Assembly (NCBI GenBank): GCA_963971305.1
Contig: OZ020303.1
Span: 17,791,184-17,855,183 of the forward strand
DNA: 64,000 nt
Source of the DNA: Arcuatula senhousia
Lineage: Eukaryota > Mollusca > Bivalvia > Mytilida > Mytilidae
Direction of reading: 5' to 3'
Shown in pieces: positions 9,252-22,138 of this stretch; position 1 is the first letter of the stretch; the number at the start of each line of letters is the position of its first letter. Below the pieces are notes generated by a model. That model made no database searches. It had not been told where the DNA came from and worked only from the letters and a program-made list of their open reading frames with translations. The position numbers were made by a program, and so were the translations under genes.

Positions 9252-12200
9252 ATGGCAGATGACAGTGTGGAAGATTTACTAGAAGAAGAATTAGGAGAAG
9301 ATCTTCATGATCCTGGGTTATCCCCCTTGAAACACTCAGCCACCACTGGAACACTTGATTCTGTTTATTTGGAGCCATCTTTAGTTGAGGAAGATGTTCA
9401 AGATATTATTACAGCCATACCTGATTTAGTTAAAGGTTTATTTAACTTATTCTTATTGTGAATGAGAACAGGTTTTTTAACTCAAACTTTGAAAGTATTA
9501 TTATCATAATTATTGTTCGTTCTTTTAATGGGTAAGTCTCGTCATGAACTTTGGTTTTGAACAAAAGGAAAATTACTTATTGAATAGTATAGTTATAACT
9601 GTATTGTAATTGTATTCTTGTCAAAACCACAATTTAAGATTCTATAGATTTTAGTATAAATGCAACAATATGCTGCTCTATAACAGTAAAGTAAAGGGGC
9701 ATTTTATGAGCACATCAATTAGTGTTGTTAATTTTTTTACTGTTAATTTATTAATTTTCATGCGTACCAATTTTCGTGGTTTGTTAATAAAGGATCAGTT
9801 CATGGATTCTTAAATTTGTGGATTTGATGTCTCCAGCATACAGATCAATGTTAAATTTTCTTTTCGTTGGGTATCAAATTTCATGGATAAAGGCTACCCA
9901 CGAAAACAATGAAAATTGATACCCCACGAATAATCATGAAACCACGGTATTTGTACATTCATATATTTCATGTTGTTTTAACAATCTCCATCGTATAATG
10001 TAATTTTAGTCCAGTGTATAATGGTAAATTATAGTAATGAATTTTGAATACTTATTTTCATTAGATTCCACAGAAGGTAATGATGAAACACAAGGAGTAA
10101 TATTGGAGAATAGATCAACTGATCTTAGTGAATTTCTCAACGAGAAAAAACCTGAACAGTCAGGCAGACAGATGGACATTAGTAGTTACTTTGCTGGCCA
10201 AACGGCACAAGATGATCCATTCAGCTCATCGTCATTTATATCTGTAGGAGCTGGGGGTGCTCCAACAGACAAGGAAGTAAATCAAGAAATTACTTTTGAA
10301 GATGGTTTTGAGGTCCATCAGCATTTAGAGGCAAGGCTATCACATGAAGAACCGGAGAGTGTTGATTTTCAGGTTGAAAAAGACACCAACATCATGGAAG
10401 CCTCATTACAGGACATTGATGAGAAAGAAGGTTTTGAAATGTTTACTGCAGAAAATGACCCGGTGCCTGAATTTGCAGAATATGGTGTTTCACCAGGAAC
10501 TGGTCTACTTACTGAAAGAATAAACCAGATGCATATGACTGAATCTGGTTATAGTGAACATGACCAATCAGAACTTGCCACAGGCTATGATAGACAGATG
10601 TCATCTACAAGTCAACATTCCATTGGATCATCCCACAGCAATGAGCCTCCACCTCTTCCAGTGTCCCAGTTTTCATCAAGTCAATTTTCTCCTTTTGCTA
10701 CACCAACTCATCAGCCAATACCTCCGCCTCTAAGTATACACCCAAACCATTTACCAAGTCAACCAGTATCACCAAATATGGAGGCTGCTTCAACAACTCC
10801 TACAGGTGTGATATACAAAATTTGAAAAAAATGGTTTCTTTATCTGTTGCTTGTTATTTGGTTAAAACACTTATAAATTTCAATTTATTACAAATGAACA
10901 TAATGAATTACATGATCTTATTCAGGCATTAATACGTGTATATTACCATGATTACTTTGTTGCCATAGATTTTGTGCTTTTCATAATTTTGTTGAAATGA
11001 TTTCAGAAAATATTTCAAAAACAACATTGCGTTTTAGGTACAATAGAAAATGAAAGTACATGTAGACAATTAAAAAAGGAATGAAAATAATGAAATACAT
11101 TAAAAAATGCTTATACACAGCGTACTAGGAAATGATGTATGTATTTTACATTTGGTTAGTATTATTTATTTAAATGGCTTATATATGTATGTACATTTAA
11201 GTAACACAAATTTTGTTGGTGATCATGTTTTTAGTTGTAACAGTGTATTTATTTTCAGATTCAAGTGCACCCCAATCTGCAAAGTCAGACAAGTCACCAC
11301 AACCAACGACCATGTTTTCTGACACAGGTGATGATCTATTTTTATCCAGTTTACAGATGAGTGATTCTGATCGTCAGCATGATGCCTGGTTACCAGGGGA
11401 TCATTCAAACTTTACACCTGTAGCAGAAAATCTAAGCACACCTGGATTAATTGTTAATGAACCACAGGTATGAAGATAGAAAAAGATAATTAAAACAGTT
11501 TTATGCAAATGTCTTGTAGTTGAATGAATAAGTTTTTTCCTTAGAGTAATTTTTTGTTTTACATTTTACTCATGAAACATTTAAGTTTTAATATAGAAAT
11601 CTTTTTTCAATGATATTACCGGTAATACTAGTTTACATCAGGTTATCCTTACACATGTACAATGAAATTGTTACAGCATAAGAACAGAGATTTAAAATTG
11701 CATTAATTTACTTACAACTCTTTGCAGAAATAAGTTGTTCTTGTATAGAACATATACAATCATCATTTCTGTCACATGGTTTATTTTGTAGGGAGACCCT
11801 GTAAGAGATTTAGTGTACAGATACATGGGTGAACAAGAGGCCATAAAACGACAGGTGTTGACTGTTGACAGTGTCACTCAAGATATTGATGGACTCAAGA
11901 AACTTATTGTAAGAATATATTTAACAAAAGTATTTAAGGATCAGTTAAATAAAATACAAAACACACATTTTACCCCATTACAACTTCTCAGTTGAATTCA
12001 AGCATTTATCATCGCTATTTGAAAAATCTTTTCGCCAATGGTGAAAATGACGAGCGCTAGCTAAATCACTGATTTATGTTGCATTTACATTTATGATACA
12101 GACAGCTACTTATACATTTTTGGCTCACCTAGCCAAAATCTGTCATTTTCATTTTTTTTTTTTTAAATCTTCTCCTCTGAAACCACTAAACATATTTGAC

Positions 12201-15200
12201 TGAAGCTTTGCAGGAATGATTTATGACATGTTTGCAATAAAGGATTCTCATTTTGAAAAGATGAGATGAAAAACATGGCTGCTGTTACTAAAAGGAGAAC
12301 ATGGTAAAAATCACATAAAATGACATATTACTCAGCAACTGTAGTGTAACAAATAGGAAAAACTCCAAAGGATCCTAGTCTCTCCAGAATCAAAAGTTTC
12401 AAAAGTCTCTTTTGGGTCAAAGTTGTCAGATGACCCCTTACAGGGTTTTTAACCCTTTTAAGGTAAAAAATGATGGTTTTTATGTTTATGCCCGATAGAT
12501 TGAAAAATATTGATAGAGAACAGCTTTTGCTTGCCTAAGCCTTCAGCTCATTAAACTATATTAAAGTCTTCATTGGGTCAGATAATCATGATAATATCCC
12601 TATTATGTCCCACAACCATGTTGTATTTTGTGTTACTAGCAAACCCTAAAATAGCAATGAAAGAGGGTGGCTCGGTGCATAAAACCTGATTAATCGCAAA
12701 TTAATCCACCAATTATTTCAAAATGCCTGTACCAAGTTAAGACCAATGCAATGCAGTCATTAATTTCCTTGTTTTGTCTTTTCCCTTGGACATTTGAGTT
12801 CAGTAGTTTTGTTAATATACTCACACTTAGAGGGGGGTATACTGCTTTAAAACCTCTGTCCATCCTTCTGTCCTTCCATCCGTCCGTCTGCAGCATAACT
12901 TTTGTAGCAGTTTTCTAAGCAACTACATATCACAGTGACTTGAAATTTGGTATGTGGCTTCAGTATGAGGTCCTTGATTGCAAGTATCATAATTAGGTCT
13001 GTATGACATCTACTTCCTGTTTACCAACAGTCAATCTCAACATTACTAGTCAATTGTTGAAAATTTTCGTAACATTTTTCTCAGCAATTACATATCACAG
13101 TGACTTCAAATTTGGTATATGGCTTTAGTATGAGTTCTTTTATTGCGAGTATTGAGATTAGGTCAGTCGGATATTTTCTTTCTGTTTACCGACAGTCAAT
13201 TTTCAATATTACTGGTCAATTGTTGAACATTTTTCTCAGCAACTACATATCACAGTGACTTGAAATATGGCTTAAGTATGTAGTTCTTTATTGTTTATGC
13301 TGAAATGAGATCTGTCAGATGTCTTCTTCCTGTTTACCAACTTAGTCAATTTTCAAGATTTCTGTTCAATTGTTGAAATTTTTCGTAACAGTTTCCACGC
13401 CACTATTCATCACAGGGACTTGATATATGGTAAATGAATCCAGGATGAGGGCCTTTATTTCGGGTTTTGAAGTTAGGTTTGTCAGATATCAACTTCCTGT
13501 TTACCAACATAGTCAAATTTGGGGGTAGCGGGGATATACTGAGTGAGCAGTAGCTCACAGACTCCTTGTTACTTTTAAGAACCCTTATAGGAGTATCAGC
13601 CCATTAAAGGTCAAAAATAGTGTTTGTTCAAACTTTTGCCTTAAAAAATGAAAACTATTGCAGATAGAGGAAAGCTTTTGCTTGCTTAAACCAACCTTCA
13701 GCTTGTAAGTCTTCATTATGTCGAATTTGTCAGATGACCCTTTTTAAGGGGTTATTGCCCTTTAAAGATTTTTTTTCATGTTTTTTCCTTATATGCAGAT
13801 AGAGAAAAGCTGTTGCTTTTATTAAAACTTCAGCTCATTAAGCTCTACTAAAGTCTAGATTGTGTCTTAGGGCGTATGGACCAGGTGAGCAATTCAGGCT
13901 CTTGAAAGCCTCTTGTTTTCAAAAAAGAATATTTGCAAAGGGTCACTGTTCATTGTCTTTATACAATCTCAGTATTAATTTTTGTCACATACATGTATAT
14001 ATTGTAGAAATCATAATGTTTTGGTTAATGCCTTATTCCATAGCTTTATTTTGTATATACTGCTTTTATGAAAATAAATCTAAATGAGAAACTCTCTCAT
14101 AATATTTATAGGAGGGTGGCTGTTATAGATCAGCTATAGATTTAACAGGAAGATTGTTGACAGAGGCTGGACAAGGAGCTGACAAGATAGGTCAGATAAC
14201 ACAGCACACACCTAATACACTTCAGGTAAAAGTAATATAAGTAGGTCAGATAACACAGCACATGCCTAATACACTTCAGGTAAATCAGATTAAACACCTC
14301 ACACCTAATGATTATTTTGTATAATTGTAATAAATGATAAAGAGTTTTGAATTTAAACTATTTCAGTTAAATTAAGTTTGTAAATAATTTTGAGTTATCT
14401 CCCCTGTTATATTACAGCTATGGTTTTGTCGTCTAGCATTACAGATGAAATTGAGATATTATAACATAGCTGAATCTGAATTCCAAGCCTTCCAGAACCT
14501 GGACACACCAGATCTTTACTATGAATATTATCCAAGACTATTTCCTGGAAGAAAAGGTAGGAAGTAATATAAAATTAGTTCAGGATTGTATTTACCATTA
14601 TAAGAACTTCTGCATAGTGATATATTTTTTCATCAGTTCTATCATAGACAGGTCTTGTTGACATGTTAAATTGATAAGGAAAATGTTGAACTTCAGAGTA
14701 TATTGTCTTGTGGATTGACAGAAGAAATTTGGATTATATATATTCCCTCAAATTATTCATTGACAAACATTTCATACATTTTGAAAAAAAATAAAGATTA
14801 TTTTCATTTTATATTTTCAAACTTCACCAAGACTCACATTGTTTCATCTCATAACAGTATTAAAAGTCTTTTGCTGAAAGAAACTTTTCTATTTAGTTGA
14901 ACCTTATATGTTTTAATTTGTATTTTAGGGTCATTAGTGCCATTTGGAATGCGGATTTTGCATGCAGAGCTACCACATTATCTTGGAAGATCACATGAAG
15001 CTTTAGATAGATTATATTATCTCTTAGCTGTCAGTCAAAAGGTAGGTCTTAAGAAGGTCTGTGGTTAAAAGATTTTGTTCAATTCTTGACAGGAGTAAGA
15101 ATGTAATGGGTCCATTTTCTGATTCCTTTCTTGACACCATTTGGAAAACTGGTAAATGGTTGTTCTGTGTATGTGGATAATAATACCTTCAAGTACATTA

Positions 15201-18200
15201 AAGACCCTTCTGCAAGCTAAAGATGGTTTCACTGTAGCTTTTAGTTTATTTCCAAATACAGCATAGATAAATAAGTTTTAAGCAAGTTCAATTCAAGATA
15301 GTTTGAGGTATACATGTTATAGTTTGAGATATAATAAACAATCCTTTTTTAGATTTTGAAAAATTTAGACGATGGTTTGTCTGAAGATGGTAGTGGTGTT
15401 GAGATATCTGCGGAGAGTAGAAAAGGTAATTTGACTTATTTGGCAGTTTGTCCAAATGCAATTAAAAAAGAAGGTTTGTGTTTTCATTTAGTACAACCTG
15501 ATTTCTAGTGAACTGGTTCTCATGGACTTTATACTGTTGCAGTAAATATTGCATTGTGACATGAACCTTACCATACAAAATAACCATAATGACACAAATC
15601 TGTGTCTTTCAGGTACATGTACATAGTTTTACATGTATTTGATGAATATTTTTTTATAAAAAAAAATATGTTTCAGTATGCCATTAGATATTTTCAAGAC
15701 TAAAAAACAAATAAAAGAATATAAATGCTACCTTAAAAAATGCCATCCATTTATGTTTATTGAAATCAAAAACTCAAAGAGTTCTTTGGTGTTATGACCT
15801 GTTATTTTTTTGTGATATAGTTATTTACATTTGTGAATTTTCAAGTAAGTTTTAAAAATTTTACATGACAATTGTTTGTATTTTAAGTTTCTAAAGAACT
15901 TTGGCAAGAGAGGGAAAGACAAGTTATGTATATAATAGGAAATACATTTCTGGCTATCAAGGTAAGACAAGTTATGTATATAATAGGAAATACATTTCTG
16001 GCTATCAAGGTAAGACAAGTTATGTTTATAATAGGAAATACATTTCTGGCTATCAAGGTAAGACAAGTTATGTGTATAATAGGAAATACATTTCTGGCTA
16101 TCAAGGTAAGACAAGTTATGTCTATAATAGGAAATACATTTCTGGCTATCAAGGTAAGACAAGTTATGTTTATAATAGGAAATACATTTCTGGCTATCAA
16201 GGTAAGACAAGTTATGTGTATAATAGGAAATACATTTCTGGCTATCAAGGTAAGACAAGTTATGTATATAATAGGAAATACATTTCTGGCTATCAAGGTA
16301 AGACAAGTTATGTTTATAATAGGAAATACATTTCTGGCTATCAAGGTAAGACAAGTTATGTGTATAATAGGAAATACATTTCTGGCTATCAAGGTAAGAC
16401 AAGTTATGTCTATAATAGGAAATACATTTCTGGCTATCAAGGTAAGACAAGTTATGTTTATAATAGGAAATACATTTCTGGCTATCAAGGTAAGACAAGT
16501 TATGTATATAATAGGAAATACATTTCTGGCTATCAAGGTAAGACAACACAACACTATACTATAGTCAATCTCATTATGTTCAAATTAAAAAAAAATATAG
16601 TTAGAAGGTACCAAAGGGCCATTAGAATGTCAATAGTCTGAAAGGGCAAAGACAAAACTAGTAAACACAAACAAAAACAACAAGAAGAAACACAACACAA
16701 AAACATGTATAAACAACTGAAAAGCAATCAACATAGTAAACTCTAGTTACAATGAGAGTGAACTAAGGGTGCCATTATAACAAAATTTCAATGATCCCTT
16801 GATAATAAAGATATTTGACAATAAATTTAGTGTAAGTCTAGGTTTAATAGTGCCAAATATCTGCAGATTAATTTAAGTATTTGGTTGTGATTCAACAACA
16901 ATTTGAGAAACACAAAGGATAAAATGAAATGATCAATCAATACAATAGAAAAAAAAACTTATTAAACAATGACAAGCTGAGGCCAAATATTAAAAATTTA
17001 ATATTTACCTTTGTCATCGATTGTGAAACCCAGTCTAGAAAATGCTTAAAGAGATAAATTCATGAGGTGTTGAGATTTCAACAAAAAATTTGGATTTCCC
17101 TTCCTTTATCCATTCAAACCCATGCTATTTTATTATATCATGTAACCCCTATTTTCTTTTCATGCTTTCATAAAACATATCAAGTGAAGACCATATACAA
17201 ATTTTAATCAAAGTTTATTTATTATAACCCCCCGCTTCAAAGAAAAGGGGGTTTACTGTTTTACCCTTGTCCGTCGGTTTGTCTGTTTGCCCGTATCAAA
17301 AATTTTTGTCACAGTTTTCTCAGCAACTACTAGAGATAGAGAAAGAGGTCTGATATTTTGCATATAGCTTTATTCTACAGTCCCATGTGGTGTATAGCGA
17401 TTTTATGTTCTTAGTTCAACTACTTCCTGTTTACCGAATACATTGATTTTTTATTATAGTGAACATAAATGCAAAATTTTCGTCAAATTTTTCAGCAACT
17501 ACAAGAGATAGAGGTCTGATATTTTGCATATTAGGTCAACTAGTCCCTGTTTATAGAGTATTTGAACTGGTATGCATGGCATAGTTTGGGGAGTGGGGGT
17601 ATCACTAGTGAGCATTTGCTCACAGATTTAAGTGTTAACTCTATGTTTTTTGTAAAGAAAACGACTGTATTGGAAAACCTATAAAAAATGCAGAGACGTT
17701 TCATTTCCAGTCATAACTTAAACTGCTTATATCTTAAAAACAAAACAATGTTCCTATGGATTTTTTTTTCACTTAATACTCTTTTAGATATCCTTTCAAA
17801 TATACAAAATATCCTAAGATCCAATTACCGTATAGCGGATAATTTTCGCTGCTTGCAAATTTCGCGATTTCATACCAAATGACCTAGTTTTTATTTACGT
17901 GGACATTTATTTTCGCGATTTCATTATATTCTCAATACAAATTAATATTTATTCTATATTACACGGGTTCGATATTTCGCGATAGAATAATGGTTGCAAA
18001 TATAGCGAAAATTAAAACCTCACGAAAATTTCCCGCTATCAGTATTATAACTTTTAGGTTTGTATCTCCTTAACTCTGCCAGTCTATTAGTTTATCTGCC
18101 AATCACACAAAATTTGTGGTCTTAAAAAAGCATTATAATGACAGCTTTCACAGTTATAACATATCTATTTTAAATGTGCATTTCCTATTTTGTAAGAATA

Positions 18201-20082
18201 TTAACCATAAAGTTTTCAACTATGAACATTGTCATTCTCAGTGAAAAAATGTGAGAGCCCTGATGCAGGCCTAGATACAAAATTGATCTTCTTTTGGGTA
18301 GATGTTGAAATTAAAAGTTAAGTATGGTTATGGTTTTTTGTTTATAATTATCAACCATACAACTTTTGTTTTCAAGGACTATGAGGCTGCTATTGGAATG
18401 TTTGACTTAGTATTGAATAAGGATGTCTCCAACAAAACAATGCTGCTGAGTGGAATGGGCAGAATTTACTTACAGGTATAATATTTTAAAACACTGTTGA
18501 TTATATTCTTTCACAAATGCAAGAAAGAAACTGTAAATGAATTGGAAAGTTTTAAAAATTATCAAGAACTAAACAAGATATGAATTAAAATACAACAAAG
18601 TCCTCTAGCCAATAACAAGACTAAAGAGACCATTACAAAACTTTTGAAAAAAACTACAATGAAACCATGTGCTCTTGTAGACTTGCATTTCCTGCTTATT
18701 GCAGGATGTCAGACTTTCAGCTATAAAGTATGATTCTATGAATTGATATTTGCTACTTTTTAGATAGGAAATGTTCCTAAAGCTAAAGAATGTTTTAAAC
18801 AAGCTGAAGTGTTGTCTGATAGCCAGGACAAGGTCAATAAATGTATCAACTTTATAAATAGGTATGTTCTATATTGTCATCCAACAGGCCATTGGAAACA
18901 ATAATTATAATTTAAGCTTGGCTAAAGTCATTCTACATTGGCTATTACTGTCAAATATTCTGGCATATTCACTATAGCTATGATTGTTCTTGAAAGGCAA
19001 AATAATAAATGATTTTGAATTTAAGATTTTTACAGTGAAATATTATACAGCACTCCCTGTTTCTTAAATAGTTGATTTACTTCTTGTCATGACATACCAG
19101 TGTAGAAAGTGTCATAAAGATCCAACTGAACTTGTATACATCATGACAATAACTATAACCACAGATTCTTATACAAATGTGAGCATAACATCCAAATATC
19201 AGTAAGAGACAGATTTGTTTATTGCAAAGTATTTTGTAAGTTATAATGCTTCTACAATAATGTAATAAGTGTATGTGACACATAGTTAACATTTTGATCT
19301 CTGGCCTTCCTTTGACTTAATGTCTTGTACATCACTTAAAAGTTATGAAAATAAAATCTTTATCTTTCAGAGGTTTAGAGGGAATGTGTTTAAACAATTT
19401 TTCAGAAGCTTTTCAAAACTTTAAACAGGCTGTTGAGTGTGACCCTTCAAACTCATCGGTAAGTTTCAAACCTACATTACTAAAAAACGATAAGTCATAG
19501 ATTAATGAAACTTGTTACGCAGATGCTTTATTAGTCTTAAAAAAACAAAATCAATCATTTTTTCTTGCATTAATGGTTGTCAGAGCAATTTTGACAGTAT
19601 TCAATACATGTATGTTTAATACTTAAACTCAATGTGGTATCTCAACATTTGAATAACAATTTATGTGAAAACAACATTGGAGTTTAAATATTTGTATACA
19701 ATTGTTACTTACTGGAGGTCCAAGATTTTAGAATAGCATAGAGTCAAGAATGTGGTCCAAGAAATGAAACTGTACTTGAATTAAAAAATAATAGTGTTCA
19801 ATATTTTTGTGTATTTGATGGTATTTCATTTGATTTTAGGCTGTAAACAACATGGCTGTCTGCTCACTATATCTTGGAAGACTAATGGATGCATTAAAAA
19901 GTTTAGAAGTTCTAGTTCATGAAGACCCAAAGAAAAATCTACATGAAGGAGTTTTGTTCAATCTTTGTACATTGTATGAACTGGAGTCTTCCAGGGCTCT
20001 ACACAAGAAACAGGCATTGTTAGATTTGGTCAGTCGACATAAGGGAGATGGTTTCCCTGTGGCTTGTTTGAAAATGGCATGA
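9252..20082 (+). CDS. TRAPPC12: TRAPPC12, trafficking protein particle complex subunit 12 (13 coding exons)
   Basis: Coding exons, all with GT..AG borders and matching phases: 9252-9435, 10065-10805, 11259-11467, 11792-11908, 14112-14225, 14418-14556, 14929-15041, 15353-15425, 15888-15961, 18377-18475, 18764-18861, 19371-19458, 19840-20082. They join to 2292 nt, 763 aa (human is 735). The N-terminal third is acidic, Ser/Pro-rich and probably disordered. The conserved part includes [31 protein letters not shown] and a C-terminal TPR-like helical region ending [25 protein letters not shown]12 is a subunit of the metazoan TRAPPIII tethering complex acting in ER-Golgi traffic and autophagy. Introns 4, 9 and others are full of repeats. 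Exon 9 ends in an amplified 48-bp array, described separately. The start is the first ATG after an acceptor-like site and begins the conserved acidic N-terminus. Confidence 0.93.
9436..10064 (+). other. TRAPPC12 intron 1
   Basis: Donor AAAG|GTTTAT and acceptor TTCATTAG. Within it, 9740-9960 holds CCACGAAAA / TTTTCGTGG inverted motifs typical of a short non-autonomous element. The splice joins G|AT into an Asp codon. Confidence 0.7.
12121..13890 (+). repeat. Tandem-core interspersed repeat in TRAPPC12 intron 4
   Basis: The left part (from GGCTCACCTAGCC) and right part (to CAGGTGAGCAATTCAGGCTC) are modules also seen at 22-24 kb and 39-48 kb. Between them, 12830-13560 holds four units of about 160 bp, marked by CATATCACAGTGACTT at about 12927, 13091 and 13245 plus a diverged fourth copy near 13405, closed by GATATACTGAGTGAGCAGTAGC. 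A ~160-bp tandem core recalls the pearl/HINE elements of oysters; the family assignment is inference. Confidence 0.7.
15915..16545 (+). repeat. 48-bp tandem array of the TRAPPC12 exon 9 end and its splice donor (13 copies)
   Basis: Thirteen head-to-tail 48-bp units run without spacers. Each contains the exon 9 end (TTTCTGGCTATCAAG) and the donor GTAAGA, so donors recur exactly at 15962 + 48n, n = 0 to 12. Units are identical except at one base, in TATGTNTATAATAGG. Unit 1 is the true exon 9 end, because its splice to exon 10 (18377) gives the conserved K-D junction at residue 588. The TRAPPC12 frame stays open through all copies as a 16-residue repeat ([16 protein letters not shown] and single-residue variants) and stops shortly after the last unit. 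The other open frames here are by-products of a unit length divisible by three. Confidence 0.95.
16546..18376 (+). other. Remainder of TRAPPC12 intron 9
   Basis: Non-coding. It holds a tandem-core repeat at 17225-17635 (starts ACCCCCCGCTTCAAAG, ends with ACTAGTGAGCATTTGCTCACAG) and an inverted-repeat MITE at about 17827-18050. The rest is AT-rich with no recognised exon. The acceptor at 18376 (TTTTCAAG) is AT-rich with a weak polypyrimidine tract. Confidence 0.7.
17827..18050. mobile_element. MITE with TTTTCGC-rich inverted ends
   Basis: The left end ACCGTATAGCGGATAATTTT pairs loosely with the right end AAAATTTCCCGCTATCAGTA. The interior carries further TTTCGCGA motifs. It resembles the elements at 33142-33366 and 63183-63398. 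Confidence 0.6.
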
Positions 20083-20323
20083 TTGATTTTTATTTAATTA
20101 CAAATGTTTAACAGTACATTCATTTGTATTCATAGGGACCAATTATATCAAAATTATTTAATAAGTTTTGAAAATCTAAGGATGTAGATACACTACTTAT
20201 GGTAACACTATTTGATTAAGTGTTTGCGATATCATTTGACCAAGTGTTGTATACTGTAAAGATGAAATGGGGAAGTGCAATATAATTTTATTTGAAATTT
20301 CAAGATCTTATAAATGAATATTG

Positions 20324-20329
20324 AATAAA
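20324..20329 (+). terminator. Candidate polyadenylation signal of TRAPPC12
   Basis: AATAAA about 240 bases after the TRAPPC12 stop codon. Position is plausible; use is not shown. Confidence 0.45.
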
Positions 20330-20479
20330 CTATAAAGGATAAATGTAGTGTGGTTAGTTATGACTCGCCGATGACATTGTTGTTTTTATAGTTTTGTTTT
20401 TTTTTATTTTTGTCAACAACAAAAAAAGATTTATAAAACAAATTCCTTTAATATCAGAGGAAAATACTTAGTACTTAAG

Positions 20480-20850
20480 TTTTTACACATAGTGAACATA
20501 CATGCAAAAATCTATCACAATTTTTGGCCAAATTTCAAGGAGTGAAAAATCCGGGTTGAAAATGGTGAATGTCGGGAGGCGGCCAAGAAGTTTTTGTAAC
20601 AGTTTTCTCAGCAACTACTTATCAAAGCCACTTGATATTTTGTATCCTACAGCATAATGGTGGGATTTGATTTCAGGTCTGGTGAGCGCCTACTTCCTGT
20701 TAATCAAAATCCTGCCATTTTCTGAACAATTACATCATTAAATGGCCTAATACTTATGCATATTGCTTTACTGGCAAAAGATATAGTGTTTGGAGCTTGT
20801 GTATCACTAGTAAGCATAAGCTCACAGATTTACTTGTTGGATACATCCAT
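20480..20850 (+). repeat. Tandem-core repeat copy, degraded
   Basis: Shares the AACAGTTTTCTCAGCAACTAC and CTACTTCCTGTTAA blocks and the ending ACTAGTAAGCATAAGCTCACAG with the copies at 12.8-13.6, 17.2-17.6 and 30.5-31.1 kb. Only about one core unit remains. Confidence 0.65.
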
Positions 20851-22138
20851 CAATTTTTGGATAGAATTCGAAAATTTGCTCTATTTTAACTCTACAATAA
20901 CATAATTCAACACAAAGCAACTTAATTTTTATGCCCTTATCACACTTATTGAAGGTTATCAGTTTACTTGTTTAAAATGTACACCAATGGTACATATTTT
21001 GTGTACTCAACACCCCTTAAATATTTATATCAATTTTTCATGAAAGCTACATGCCACAGTTTTTTGATAATTGACATGGCTTTATACTATGGTAATATAT
21101 TATAAAATGCCATTGATAATCTTAACTTATCAACTTCCTGTTAACCATATACTGTAAAATGCCATAGAGTACATCTTTTTGTTTTGTTTTGAAAGGTCAT
21201 TAATCAACAAACATTTAATATACAGGTAACAGTTCATATTTGATACTACCATTGGTTGTTTTAAGACCTTGTGTCCAACTATTGTGTTTCACAAGAAGAA
21301 TTTATAAATATGTAATTGGCGACTGCTGGTTGTAAACTGTGTCAATGTCAAATGACAATTTTCGGGTCCCACATTTGAAATGAACAACATTGTTAAGCAT
21401 CTTGAGACTTATAAAAGCTTTGAAATTGTAGATTGAATCTTTTATGTTTCCCCCTTTCATCACCATCATTGTGATTGATAGACAACTAAGGCCAAATGGA
21501 AGAATATGTGTGTTTCTGGTTTCCTTGCCTTTCTTAGTTTTTCATGCCCACCTAGCCTTTTTATTGCCATTTCTGCTTAAGCAATGTGAAACTTGAAATC
21601 TACTTCCCTTTAACTCAAGGTAAAAAAAAATGAATGCCTACCTACCGATCCTATTTTTTTTCAGGAATGAAACAAGAAACACACATATTTTTTGGCCTAA
21701 TTAATCTTCATTAAAGTTTCAGTTAACAGGTTATTAAATTGTCAATAGAACAGCTTCTTATATCAGATGTCAAAGATGACACAATGCAGATTTTTAATGC
21801 AATATTATACACACTGCAAAGCTGTTTGGATCAACAAAAACTACATCAATAATGCTCACAGGGAAATGTGTTATGTTATATTTGAAAGAATTTAAAAGTG
21901 ATCAAAATTTGAAATAGATCAATTTTATATTTGTTGGAAAATCTTGGTTATATAAAACAATGAATGTCAGGCAGAATGTGGTCGGCATTGACAGAAGTGT
22001 CCAAAATTATGATAACAGTTTCATCAGCAAATATTTATCATAGCTCCTTATATTTTTTATGGGCATCAGAATGGAGTTTTATATTATGGGATTTAAGGAT
22101 GCTCGCTAGTCTTTTTTTGTGGGATTTCTGTCATTTTT
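20851..22138. other. Intergenic, no gene seen
   Basis: AT-rich. Weak remnants of the same tandem-core family occur near 21960-22110 (AACAGTTTCATCAGCAAATA). No exon recognised. Confidence 0.5.

Noticed and set aside
15915..16545. CRISPR-like array
   Set aside because: The units touch without unique spacers and the genome is animal. It is a tandem repeat.
15821..16641. Long repetitive ORFs on both strands over the 48-bp array
   Set aside because: A unit of 48 bases is divisible by three, so any frame without a stop in one unit stays open through all. Only the TRAPPC12 frame has coding meaning, and only if a later donor is used.
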